Assembly (NCBI GenBank): GCA_002491905.1
Contig: DKWV01000041.1
Span: forward strand, 28,093-92,092
Origin: Lachnospiraceae bacterium UBA7143
GTDB taxonomy: Bacteria; Bacillota; Clostridia; Lachnospirales; Lachnospiraceae
Direction of reading: 5' to 3'
Length of the DNA: 64,000 nucleotides
Below are positions 24,755 to 32,680 of this stretch, piece after piece. Each line of letters starts with the position of its first letter. The stretch's first letter is position 1. The notes under the pieces are model-generated. The model was not told where the DNA came from. It saw nothing but the letters and a program-made list of their open reading frames with translations, and did no database searches. Position numbers and translations under genes: made by a program.

Positions 24755-24872
24755 TATAAGCAGACTCGAAATGCTCCGCATTCCTCGTTCGCGTTGCTCG
24801 CCGTAATCCTTACAAAGCAGGCATTCGTGCAAGCATGATACCTGCTTTGCAAGTCTTCCTTCTCTGCTTATA
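24755..24872. repeat. Structured inverted-repeat element in the amt leader
   Basis: A perfect 10-bp outer inverted repeat (24755-24764 with 24863-24872) encloses a 13-bp hairpin (24809-24821 with 24841-24853, one wobble) and a GC-rich arm with GCATT/AATGC pairing. On the minus strand it reads ATAAGCAGA - hairpin - ATTACG - GAGC-rich arm - TCTGC. The same order of short blocks appears in the element at 56728-56860, which suggests a dispersed repeat family. It lies between a terminator and the amt start codon. Confidence 0.55.
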
Positions 24873-24877
24873 CGCGC

Positions 24878-24908
24878 AAAAAAAGCGCCTTGAGTTTCCT
24901 CAAAGCGC
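24878..24908 (-). terminator. Intrinsic terminator upstream of amt
   Basis: A 10-bp stem (24908-24899 with 24894-24885, one wobble, 4-nt loop) is followed by seven T (24884-24878) on the minus strand. It lies 109 bp after the EamA gene but only about 13 nt after the predicted transcription start of a strong promoter. It could therefore end EamA transcription or act as an attenuator for amt. Confidence 0.9.
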
Positions 24909-24927
24909 CTTTGCTTTTATGCTTTGC

Positions 24928-24956
24928 ATTGTAGCACCTACGTAACGCCATGTCAA
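24928..24956 (-). promoter_or_regulatory. Strong sigma-A promoter upstream of the amt terminator
   Basis: TTGACA (24956-24951), 17 bp, TACAAT (24933-24928) on the minus strand. The predicted start is near 24921, immediately before the terminator hairpin. Confidence 0.8.
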
Positions 24957-25016
24957 GCACTTTTTGTATATTTGTATAAATGTATTTTTGTATACCATTT
25001 TATTTTCCCTCAATTC

Positions 25017-25952
25017 CTATGCAGACCGCTGTTTCCCAAACTCCATCTGGGCAAAAATAACCGCCGCAAAAACCAAAATGCAGCCCAAAATTTCCCTGCC
25101 GCTCATGGTTTCATGCAAAAGCAGCATTCCCGCCAGCACGGAAAAGACCGACTCCAGGCTCATTAACAGGGAGGCCACGGAAGGATTGATCCCGTTTTGT
25201 CCGACAATCTGTAACGTATATCCCACGCCACAGGACATAATGCCCGCATATAAAATCGGAATCCACACGTCGATGCTTCCCAACGACTGCACCCACGCCG
25301 CCGCTCCCATCCGGCGCATCTCCACGCCAAACATCGGGATCATTCCCCATACGCCGCAGATAAAAAACTGGATACAGGACATCCGCACCCCGTCCACCAG
25401 CGGGGAAAAATGGTCTACCACCATGATATGTACAGAGAAGCAGACCGCACACAAAAGCACCAGTCCGTCGCTGAGTTGTAAGGAAAAACCGTTGGTCAGG
25501 CACAGGAAATAGAGCCCAACCACCGCCACCAAAATACTTACCCAGACATTCCATCGACACTTTTTCCCGAAAAAAATCCCCAGCACCGGCACCAGAAGAA
25601 TATAACACGCCGTAAGGAATCCCGCTTTGCCCGCCGTGGTGCCGTAATACATGCCCATTTGCTGAAACGTGCTGGCCACAAACAGCACCAGGCCGCACAG
25701 GACGCCGCCCACTGACAGCCTCCGCCTATCCTGCTTCGACTGCGGTTTTTTGCCTGCCGTGTATCTGTCCAGAAAAGGAATCACAGGCAAAAGTACCAGC
25801 CCGCCCAGAAACGAACGGATACAGTTAAAAGTATAAGGGCCCGCCGACGCGCCGCCCTGCCTCTGCGCCACAAAAGCTACGCCCCAGACGAGAGCCGTGA
25901 GAAGCAGAAACATGGAATTGCGGGCTTTTAAATTTATCGTTGGTTTTTTCAT
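25017..25952 (-). CDS. EamA/DMT family transporter
   Basis: Drug/metabolite transporter superfamily permease of 311 residues with ten hydrophobic helices in two EamA repeats (FLLLTALVWGVAFVAQRQG; GLVLLCAVCFSVHIMVVDHFSP). The second half ends with SLMSLESVFSVLAGMLLLHETMSGREILG, the conserved end of such repeats. The start at 25952 is chosen because GGAG lies 11 nt upstream; an in-frame ATG 30 nt earlier lacks a site. Substrates of this family are metabolites or amino acids and cannot be deduced here. Confidence 0.92.
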   Translation of the reverse strand: MKKPTINLKARNSMFLLLTALVWGVAFVAQRQGGASAGPYTFNCIRSFLGGLVLLPVIPFLDRYTAGKKPQSKQDRRRLSVGGVLCGLVLFVASTFQQMGMYYGTTAGKAGFLTACYILLVPVLGIFFGKKCRWNVWVSILVAVVGLYFLCLTNGFSLQLSDGLVLLCAVCFSVHIMVVDHFSPLVDGVRMSCIQFFICGVWGMIPMFGVEMRRMGAAAWVQSLGSIDVWIPILYAGIMSCGVGYTLQIVGQNGINPSVASLLMSLESVFSVLAGMLLLHETMSGREILGCILVFAAVIFAQMEFGKQRSA

Positions 25953-26048
25953 GGTCTTTTCTACTCCAATATTCGTATGCATCCAAAACAGTTTACCTCT
26001 ACTCTGATGTCTTCGTCAATGTTTAAATAAAAGAGCCGCAACCATATG

Positions 26049-26897
26049 TCACAGCTCCTTTACCAGCACCAAATGTTTTACCCCGTCAAGATCCGTCTCC
26101 TCGTCGTACACAAACCCCAACTTCTCACACAGTCCCAGAGACGGCTTATTTTCCGGCTGCACCAGCGCCTGCATCTTTGTCATTTCCAGTTCTTCTTTCG
26201 CATAATGTAAAATCGCCCTGCACACCTCAAAGGCATAACCCCGGCTCTGCCATGGCACGCCGATCAAAAAACCCAACTCCGGCAGTTGATATCCCTCCCG
26301 CCAACTGATGCCGGCCCTGCCGATCACTTCCTGGCTGTTCTTTTCCAAAACCGTCCACATACCGTATCCGTAAAAAGCATATACCTTCTCGATATAGCTT
26401 TCGGTGTAAGCAATCTCTTCATCCTTGTCCGCAAAAAGGTTTTCCATAAAATCCGTGACGGACGGTTCCGCATAAATTCGATAAAAACAATCTACATCCT
26501 GCACCGTCGTCTCCCTCACAAGAAGGCGTTCGGTTTCCAGGATTTCCCAGGGCAATCCGGCCAACCGTCTGTAAGCCATATCCAGAGAGGCAAAGTCTGT
26601 CTCCTCCAATTTTTCCACCACATAAAAAGCACCCGGAAAGGTTTCCTCCCGATTGTTCTCATGAAAGCAGGGAAGCACATAGCATCCCGCAGCCCGCAGA
26701 CGATTGTAAGTCTTTCCCTGATCCGTAATACACATGACCTCTTCTTTTTTACCGGCATTGACCGCGCGCTCTTCGGATACCTGCAGGCCACTGACCTTCA
26801 CATTGTGAGCGGCCAGATCCGCAAGCAGCGGATTCCCTTTTTCCCGCAGTGCATCCGTGGTTTCCTTTTGCAGTTGGAAGCAAATTTCTTTTAACAT
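26049..26897 (-). CDS. Two-domain GNAT-family N-acetyltransferase
   Basis: A 282-residue protein. The C-terminal half (from about residue 130, LETERLLVRETTVQDVDCFYRIY) is an acetyltransferase of the RimJ/RimL-like type, with the acetyl-CoA loop in LIGVPWQSRGYAFEV and ALVQPENKPSLGLCEKLGF. The N-terminal 125 residues (VMCITDQGKTYNRLRAAGCYVLPCFHENNREE) look like a degenerate HAD or Rossmann-type segment; that assignment is weak. The start at 26897 (MLKEICFQ) avoids overlap with the divergent cyclophilin gene; a longer frame reaches 26993 without a ribosome site. The substrate is unknown. Confidence 0.8.
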   Translation of the reverse strand: MLKEICFQLQKETTDALREKGNPLLADLAAHNVKVSGLQVSEERAVNAGKKEEVMCITDQGKTYNRLRAAGCYVLPCFHENNREETFPGAFYVVEKLEETDFASLDMAYRRLAGLPWEILETERLLVRETTVQDVDCFYRIYAEPSVTDFMENLFADKDEEIAYTESYIEKVYAFYGYGMWTVLEKNSQEVIGRAGISWREGYQLPELGFLIGVPWQSRGYAFEVCRAILHYAKEELEMTKMQALVQPENKPSLGLCEKLGFVYDEETDLDGVKHLVLVKEL

Positions 26898-26899
26898 TT

Positions 26900-26928
26900 T
26901 TGACTTGTCCGCATTTCTATGATATTTT
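26900..26928 (+). promoter_or_regulatory. Promoter of the cyclophilin gene
   Basis: TTGACT (26900-26905), 17 bp, TATTTT (26923-26928) on the plus strand, about 50 bp before the start codon in the short divergent gap. Confidence 0.55.
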
Positions 26929-26981
26929 ATAGTAGAATTTAAGTTTACTATCAATCTTGTATTTAGGAAAGGAATTTTTAT

Positions 26982-27506
26982 ATGGCAGAACAAAATCCAA
27001 TCGTAACTTTTACCATGGCAAACGGCGATGTGATCAAAGCGGAATTATATCCCGACATCGCGCCGGTTTCCGTCAACAACTTTATCAGCCTCATCAATGC
27101 GAAATTTTATGACGGCCTGATCTTCCACCGGGTTATCAAGGGCTTTATGATTCAGGGCGGCGATCCCGAAGGTACCGGCATGGGCGGCCCCGGCTACTCC
27201 ATTCGCGGTGAATTTAAGCAAAACGGCTTTGACAACGACTTAAAGCACACGGCAGGCGTACTCTCCATGGCCAGAAGCATGCATCCTGACTCCGCCGGCA
27301 GCCAGTTTTTCATCATGCACAAGACAAGCCCTCATTTAGACGGCGCGTATGCGGCGTTCGGTAAGGTGATCGAAGGCCTTGAGAATGTCAATAAGATTGC
27401 AGAGACAGCGACAGATTTTGAAGACAGGCCGTTAGAAGATCAGGTGATGCAGACTGTGACCGTAGAAACTTTCGGCGTGGAATATCCGGAACCTGAAAAG
27501 CTCTAA
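26982..27506 (+). CDS. Peptidyl-prolyl cis-trans isomerase, cyclophilin type
   Basis: Catalyses proline isomerisation during folding. The 174-residue single-domain cyclophilin has FYDGLIFHRVIKGFMIQGGDPEGTGMGGPGY and LSMARSMHPDSAGSQFFIMH, containing the catalytic Arg and active-site Phe, Met and Gln. No signal peptide, so cytosolic. AAAGGAA lies 8 nt before the ATG. It is monocistronic; its end lies 12 bp from the convergent DUF3137 gene, with no clear terminator between. Confidence 0.97.
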   Translation: MAEQNPIVTFTMANGDVIKAELYPDIAPVSVNNFISLINAKFYDGLIFHRVIKGFMIQGGDPEGTGMGGPGYSIRGEFKQNGFDNDLKHTAGVLSMARSMHPDSAGSQFFIMHKTSPHLDGAYAAFGKVIEGLENVNKIAETATDFEDRPLEDQVMQTVTVETFGVEYPEPEKL

Positions 27507-27518
27507 ATCCACTCACAT

Positions 27519-28568
27519 TCAAGATGCTGCTGTCCTGCCGTTGATCGTATCCTCCAGCAACTGCGCAAACAGCAGCATCTGCCGTATTTCATCCGCGGAT
27601 TTCTCCACGGAAATATTCTCGATCTCCTGATAACTCTCCGGCGGCTCAAACAAATAGTATCTGCTGCACAGCGCTATGGCAATTTCTCTTCCGTTCACCG
27701 CTACGCCGAAGCTCCCGTATTTCGCTTTCATAGCCAGAAGTCTTTCCATAACCACCGGCGTGACCACATAAAAGGCCGTATGTGCATCCGTGGCATACAC
27801 ATCGAACTGTTCGTTAAAACTCTGATTTTCCGTCTCTATCTTTTCTTCCCGGTCTTTATCCCATTTCTTAAATCCGTCCAGCCGTTCCCTTCCCATCCAC
27901 TGCGTCGTCGTCATAATGCGCACCGTTCCCTGCATCTGTGACTTATAGCGCAGCACATATGCCTGTCCCACAAACACCGCTTTGTTATAATATCTGTCAT
28001 TGTGGTCTTTTTCTCTCCTCGTCAGCGTCAGGTTGGAAAAGGCACAGGCTTTTCCTCCCTTCTCATAGTTGATCAGGTAGCTGCCCTGAAAATCGTCAAA
28101 ATCAGGAACCACGCCGCGCAGATAAAGATCCATGCCGTCCATACAGTCGTCCGGCAAAAGCGTTGCCCCCGGCATTACCTCCTGCACCGCCTTCGCCATG
28201 ATTTTTTCATCGTAGGCCGCCTTGGCATCCCTGCTCTGCCCGCGCCAGTTCTTAATAAAACGGATCGCCACGACCGTGCCAAGAAACGCCGACGCATATC
28301 TGATCATCATGGGCACAGCGTCATAGGGATTTATGTGGAGCAGACGGAAAATAACTTCCTCAAACCCGCCGATGATCCCGTTAAAAGCCGGGAAAAAAGC
28401 AAAGGCAAGCAAATACAGTCTTCTCTTTTTTAAAGCGTTTTTTACCTCCGCGTTCGGATCGTCCTTCTCAGATGAAAAGGTAAACTCCGTATGGATATCT
28501 CCCGTCATAAACCCGTTTTTGACAATCCGCAGGCTGTCATCCAGATCCTTTTTCCAGTTGCTGCTCAT
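27519..28568 (-). CDS. DUF3137 domain protein
   Basis: A 349-residue protein with two membrane segments near the N-terminus (about 50-105: LYLLAFAFFPAFNGIIGG and YASAFLGTVVAIRFI) and a large soluble C-terminal part. The order GSYLINYEKGGKACAFSNLTLTRREKD ... FVGQAYVLRYKSQMQGTVRI fits DUF3137, a family of unknown function often encoded beside LemA. That is the case here: the LemA gene ends 51 bp upstream. The RR-HK-LemA-DUF3137 order suggests one transcript under LytTR control. The biochemical role is unknown. Confidence 0.82.
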   Translation of the reverse strand: MSSNWKKDLDDSLRIVKNGFMTGDIHTEFTFSSEKDDPNAEVKNALKKRRLYLLAFAFFPAFNGIIGGFEEVIFRLLHINPYDAVPMMIRYASAFLGTVVAIRFIKNWRGQSRDAKAAYDEKIMAKAVQEVMPGATLLPDDCMDGMDLYLRGVVPDFDDFQGSYLINYEKGGKACAFSNLTLTRREKDHNDRYYNKAVFVGQAYVLRYKSQMQGTVRIMTTTQWMGRERLDGFKKWDKDREEKIETENQSFNEQFDVYATDAHTAFYVVTPVVMERLLAMKAKYGSFGVAVNGREIAIALCSRYYLFEPPESYQEIENISVEKSADEIRQMLLFAQLLEDTINGRTAAS

Positions 28569-28619
28569 TTGTGCACCCTCCCTCTCTATCCCCTGCCTAT
28601 CTACACGCCGGCCTTACTT

Positions 28620-29156
28620 CTACCGAAGATGTATCTCTCTCTTGGCCTCCACATTTTCATCCTTTAAAAACGCTGCGGGACGGTTTCCCGTCATGCCCGC
28701 GATCACGCTTGCGGGAAAAACGGCAATGGCCTGATTATATAAGGACACATTGGCATGATACAGCCTTTTGGACGCGGCAAGATGTTCATTTGTCTCCGTA
28801 ATCTGCGTCTGCAGGTTTTTATATAATTCACTGGAATAAAGCTGCGGATATGCCTCGCCTATGATCCTCACATTCCGAAGCACCTGTTCCTGATTATCAA
28901 GAACAGCCTGCGTCTGCGCTGTCGTCATGCCGTTTCTGGCTTTGATCAGATTAAGCATCAGCTTTTCCTCATGTTCCGTATATCCCTTTATGGCGTCGAG
29001 GGACTGCATCAGCACATCATAGCGCTTGATGAGCGCCACTTCGATGTCCGCCTGCGCCTCCTGTATTTTGATATGAAGCTGTTTAAAGCGGTTGCCCGTG
29101 GCAATGGCATACGCAACGCAAAGCGCACACACAATCAATACTATCGAAAATATCAT
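28620..29156 (-). CDS. LemA family protein
   Basis: A small (178-residue) membrane-anchored helical protein. A single N-terminal membrane helix (MIFSIVLIVCALCVAYAIA) is followed by the LemA helical domain (QEAQADIEVALIKRYDVLMQSLDAIKGYTEHE ... AYPQLYSSELYKNLQTQI), including the YPxL-type segment. The start at 29156 is preferred because GGAGGGACG lies 8 nt before it; the first ATG, 15 nt earlier, overlaps that site. LemA proteins lack a known activity. It lies directly after the histidine kinase and before DUF3137. Confidence 0.92.
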   Translation of the reverse strand: MIFSIVLIVCALCVAYAIATGNRFKQLHIKIQEAQADIEVALIKRYDVLMQSLDAIKGYTEHEEKLMLNLIKARNGMTTAQTQAVLDNQEQVLRNVRIIGEAYPQLYSSELYKNLQTQITETNEHLAASKRLYHANVSLYNQAIAVFPASVIAGMTGNRPAAFLKDENVEAKREIHLR

Positions 29157-29177
29157 CTTTCGTCCCTCCATCTTTTT

Positions 29178-30500
29178 TCATTCATTATTAGGTATCAAAA
29201 TCGAAAACTGAAACTCACCCTTGCCATAATCCACCATGTATCTTCCGCCGCACTTTTCAACGGTTTCCACCACATTTTGAATCCCCATGCCGTGCTCCTC
29301 TGCTTCTTTTGTCTTTGATGTCAATAGCGCGCCGTTCTCCACAACTGGCTCTGCTGCCATGCTGTTCTTTACGGAAATGACAGCCTGTCCGTCTTCCAGC
29401 ACAAATTTCAGCTTAATCCGTTTGTCTTCACACCGTTCGCAGGCTTCCAGCGCATTGTTTAACAGATTGGAAAGAATGACCACGATATCCTCCTCTTCCA
29501 TCTTTAGCGCGGACAGATCGTTCACCTTAAGGACGACTACAATTCCTTTACTTACCGCCTCGCGGTACTTAGTATTCAGGATGGCGTTCACAATGACATG
29601 GTTGGTATCCACCGCGTCCATTCTGTGCTGTAATGTCGTTTCAATTTTTTCTATATATGTCCGTAATTCCTGATAGGCTCCCTGTTCTACAAGCGCGCTG
29701 ATCGCCGCAAGCTGGTTTTTATATTCATGCGTCCGTTTTCTCTGTTTTTCCAGATTTTCGGAAACAGAGCGGTACATGGCTGTCTCATTTTTCACTTTCT
29801 CGCGAAATACCGCATGTTCCCTCAATTTGATTTCTCTTTCTGTAATACTGTGAATCAGATAATATCCGATTAAATTGATACCAAGTATCCCCGCCGCAAC
29901 ATGAACATGAAAGGGCTCAATGATAAGCGGCCGGCTTGCATACGCCGCCCAGTCCGTTTCATATGTAATCGAAATAATGGAAAATATGGTGATCAAAGAA
30001 ATCGCTGCCAAAGCATACCATTCCTTTACCGTGAAAATATCTGTCGCCTTACTTCCAAGCATTTTTCTGATGCCAAAAATCATGCCATATGCCAAAGCGG
30101 TACAGAATATCCGCATTCCATAAAAGATAAATACATCAGAAAAATCCCAAAATCTGCCGGGGAAGACCGCTCCCATTACCACTAGCGACAGATAATCCGA
30201 AGCAAGCATAATTCCATAAAATAACATGGTCAGCACTAACGCCTTCATGTACCGAATCTGATACAGCAAGAACATTGCAAATGACAGGATGCCTATGAGC
30301 GCAATCGCCTTTATCACAAAATCTTCATAAATCACATTAGTAATGACCCATTCGGCAAAGCATAACACAATGACAGATACAGGCGTAATCCATCTCTTTT
30401 CCGCTCTTCTCTTTACGGCAAAGGCTTGAAACATCCAGACACAGCAGCATATTTCCAGCACAAGAAATACAAACATGAAACAGGCATATTTTTCCATCAT
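29178..30500 (-). CDS. Sensor histidine kinase, AgrC-like (GHKL ATPase)
   Basis: A 440-residue sensor with about six membrane helices in the first 215 residues and no PAS or HAMP domain. The phospho-acceptor region has the AgrC-type motif THEYKNQLAAI, with His followed by Glu. The ATP-binding part shows the N-box ILSNLLNNALEACE and the G-box EEHGMGIQNVVETVEK. This domain order is typical of kinases that sense peptides or the membrane state and phosphorylate LytTR regulators. It overlaps the response-regulator gene by 4 bp. No AgrB- or AgrD-like gene is adjacent. Confidence 0.94.
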   Translation of the reverse strand: MMEKYACFMFVFLVLEICCCVWMFQAFAVKRRAEKRWITPVSVIVLCFAEWVITNVIYEDFVIKAIALIGILSFAMFLLYQIRYMKALVLTMLFYGIMLASDYLSLVVMGAVFPGRFWDFSDVFIFYGMRIFCTALAYGMIFGIRKMLGSKATDIFTVKEWYALAAISLITIFSIISITYETDWAAYASRPLIIEPFHVHVAAGILGINLIGYYLIHSITEREIKLREHAVFREKVKNETAMYRSVSENLEKQRKRTHEYKNQLAAISALVEQGAYQELRTYIEKIETTLQHRMDAVDTNHVIVNAILNTKYREAVSKGIVVVLKVNDLSALKMEEEDIVVILSNLLNNALEACERCEDKRIKLKFVLEDGQAVISVKNSMAAEPVVENGALLTSKTKEAEEHGMGIQNVVETVEKCGGRYMVDYGKGEFQFSILIPNNE

Positions 30501-31222
30501 ATTTCCCCCTGCCTCCTGATATACTCTTTCTCCACGGCCTTATAATATTTCTTTGATATGCTGACCTCCGTTCCGTTTTCCAGTGTCACCCTGTACCGTT
30601 CCACGTCTTTTGCATACTTCATATTGACAAGAAAACTCTGGTGCACACGGGAAAAACCATATTGCTGCAATTCCTTCTCCACCTCGTCCAACCTGTCATA
30701 GCGGGCATACTCTTTGATTCCATTTTCCATAACAAAATAGATAACCCTATGTAATCTGCTCTCCACATAGAGAACCGTGTCCGCCGGAATCCTCTTTTTC
30801 CCATTCTGGAACTCAAATTCGCACACCGCTTCCTCTTCTTTCATCTGCTCAGTGATCGTGTCCAGACATTCTCCCAAAGCGTTTTCAAGACTGGCCTCCT
30901 CTTTCAAAAGATAACGCACCGCTCCCACCTTATACCCATCTAACGCATAAGTGATATATGCCGTCACAAACACGATGTAGATATTCTTCGACAGCTTGCG
31001 GATTCTCTCAGCCGTCTGAATTCCGTCCATTTCCTCCATGCTGATGTCGAGAAATATGACATCATACGGCATGTCTGTGTCCGTCCGCTCCAAAAGCTTT
31101 TCCCCCGACGCGTACAGGTCAATCCGACAGTCATATTTCCGCTTCCCCATATATTGTTCTATCAGCTTCTTTTCCCGATTTCTGAAATATTCTTCATCAT
31201 CGCATACCGCAATACGGAACAT
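30497..31222 (-). CDS. LytTR-family response regulator
   Basis: A 241-residue regulator: receiver domain (MFRIAVCDDEEYFRNRE, phospho-Asp in DVIFLDISMEEMDGIQ, Lys/Thr region FVTAYITYALDGYKVGAVRYLLK) and C-terminal LytTR DNA-binding domain (ILYVESRLHRVIYFVMENG ... FSRVHQSFLVNMKYAKDV). The start at 31222 has GGAGG 8 nt upstream; an extra 40-codon open stretch upstream has no signal. LytTR proteins bind two ~9-bp direct repeats about two helical turns apart. A 13-bp direct repeat with 20-bp period lies upstream of the next gene (32619-32651). A TATAAT box (31267-31262) with a poor -35 precedes this gene. Confidence 0.94.
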   Translation of the reverse strand: MFRIAVCDDEEYFRNREKKLIEQYMGKRKYDCRIDLYASGEKLLERTDTDMPYDVIFLDISMEEMDGIQTAERIRKLSKNIYIVFVTAYITYALDGYKVGAVRYLLKEEASLENALGECLDTITEQMKEEEAVCEFEFQNGKKRIPADTVLYVESRLHRVIYFVMENGIKEYARYDRLDEVEKELQQYGFSRVHQSFLVNMKYAKDVERYRVTLENGTEVSISKKYYKAVEKEYIRRQGEI

Positions 31223-31325
31223 CTCCCATTCCTCCGTTCTGTTTTCTCCGCTCCAAAATATATTATACACAAAAAAGGAACGAACATCGAACCCTGGGTT
31301 AATTTTCCTGTCCGTATTGTATGAT

Positions 31326-32519
31326 TCAGTTTTTATTTTCAACTACATAGAGATACCCGTCGTCTCCCAGCGCTAAAATATCCCCTTCCATAAGCAGTAC
31401 CGCACTTTTACAATTTTCATTCAGGGCATCCACATTTCCTGTGGAAATATAGTCGTAACCGTCATAGAAATAATAAGCGCCGTCCTGCGTCCTGATCAGC
31501 ATTTCTTCCTTTTTCCCCGAAAAGCCCAGAATATCCGCGATCGTTCCATTTTCAAACTGCGTGATTTTCTCTACCGCGCTATCCTCAAAGCCATCCGCCG
31601 ATACATAATAAATGTTCTGTTCTTCATCCACCGCATAACAGCACTCCGTATAATTCTGGAGATTATAGATATCCTTCACTTTCCCGTCAATCTGATCTGT
31701 AAAATCCACATAGCTGACGGAAATACCGCCTACGTTATCCGCAAGATCGGAAGCTATGTTGCCCTTTTTGATATAAAGAAGCTCCTGATCTTTCGTCAGA
31801 AGGAAGCGGAAAATACTCTTCTCCACCGTAACCCCGCTCCGCTCGGTATCCCCCTCAAAAGCCACCTCGTCAAACATCGTATATTCTTCACTGTAAGAAT
31901 CTTTATACCCCGCACGCACCTGATGATTCGTATCTTCATAGACATAAAGCGCCGCGTCCTGGGTGATAAAAAGTAAATTCTGGTCGTCGGGAATCTCCGC
32001 TTTCTGCATATTTTCAAAGGTATAGACAATATCTGGCATATCCGACAGGGATTCCATCATATACTTGCCATCCAACGCTTCCTCATCATACCCTTCCATC
32101 CGGTCGAAATAGACGAAGCGATTGTTTCCGTATGCCGTATGCTGATCCGCATAAACCAACTGATCCATATCACAGCCGTCAGCAATCCGATCGGATTTGA
32201 TTTCCGAGTCTTCCTGACCGAAATAGATTTTGGGGCGCAGTATAAAAAGACCGCCCTCCTCCGTCGTAGCATACACAAAGGAATCATCCGCCAGAAGAAT
32301 GGAGGTGATCTTCCCGTTTAGTGCAGCCCCATTTTCCCCTTCCACTTCAAGGCGGTAGCTGTCTCCCCAAAAGTCTCCTGTGCATCCTCCATCAGTTCTT
32401 CCCAATCTGACCGCAGGCCTTCGTCCTCTTTTTTTCCACAGCCGGTCATGGCAAGAACAGCGGCAAATACCCAAACTGCCCTTCCTGCATTTACAAATCT
32501 CTTAAATTTTTTTATTCAC
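31326..32519 (-). pseudogene. Lipoprotein gene with two apparent frameshifts
   Basis: The main frame (to 31326) encodes about 350 residues of acidic, repetitive beta-propeller-like sequence (SILLADDSFVYATTEEGG, LLFITQDAALYVYED, EEMLIRTQDGAYYFYDG). Its own N-terminus is implausible (RGRRPAVRLGRTDGG). In another frame a typical lipoprotein signal is seen (FVNAGRAVWVFAAVLAMTGCG, then KKEDEGLRSDWEELMEDAQETF). It would join the main frame if one base were added in the TTTTGGGG tract (32372-32365). That signal also lacks a start unless one base changes in an A7 tract (32513-32507), after a GTG at 32519 with AGGAG upstream. So either real decay or homopolymer sequencing errors. No function is recognised. 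Confidence 0.75.
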
Positions 32520-32582
32520 TCTCTCCTCGCCGTATTGTTCTTTTGCTTTATTTTTTCTGACAGCATGTTTCTACCCTCTGTC

Positions 32583-32610
32583 ATTTTAGCGGGTTTTTGC
32601 CGCTTTTCAA
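32583..32610 (-). promoter_or_regulatory. Promoter of the frameshifted lipoprotein gene
   Basis: TTGAAA (32610-32605), 16 bp, TAAAAT (32588-32583) on the minus strand. The direct repeats at 32619-32651 end 8 bp upstream of its -35 box, the position expected for an activator site. Confidence 0.65.
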
Positions 32611-32618
32611 GCGTCACG

Positions 32619-32651
32619 GCAGAATTGGAAAAGATTTTGCAGAATTGGAAA
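32619..32651 (-). promoter_or_regulatory. Tandem 13-bp direct repeat, candidate LytTR operator
   Basis: On the minus strand TTTCCAATTCTGC occurs twice (32651-32639 and 32631-32619) with identical sequence and a 20-bp period, so both copies face the same side of the helix. They sit directly upstream of the -35 box of the lipoprotein gene. This geometry is what LytTR regulators use, and a LytTR regulator is encoded about 1.4 kb downstream. The link is inference. Confidence 0.6.
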
Positions 32652-32680
32652 TCGACATAAGATTTAATCAATCATCTCCC

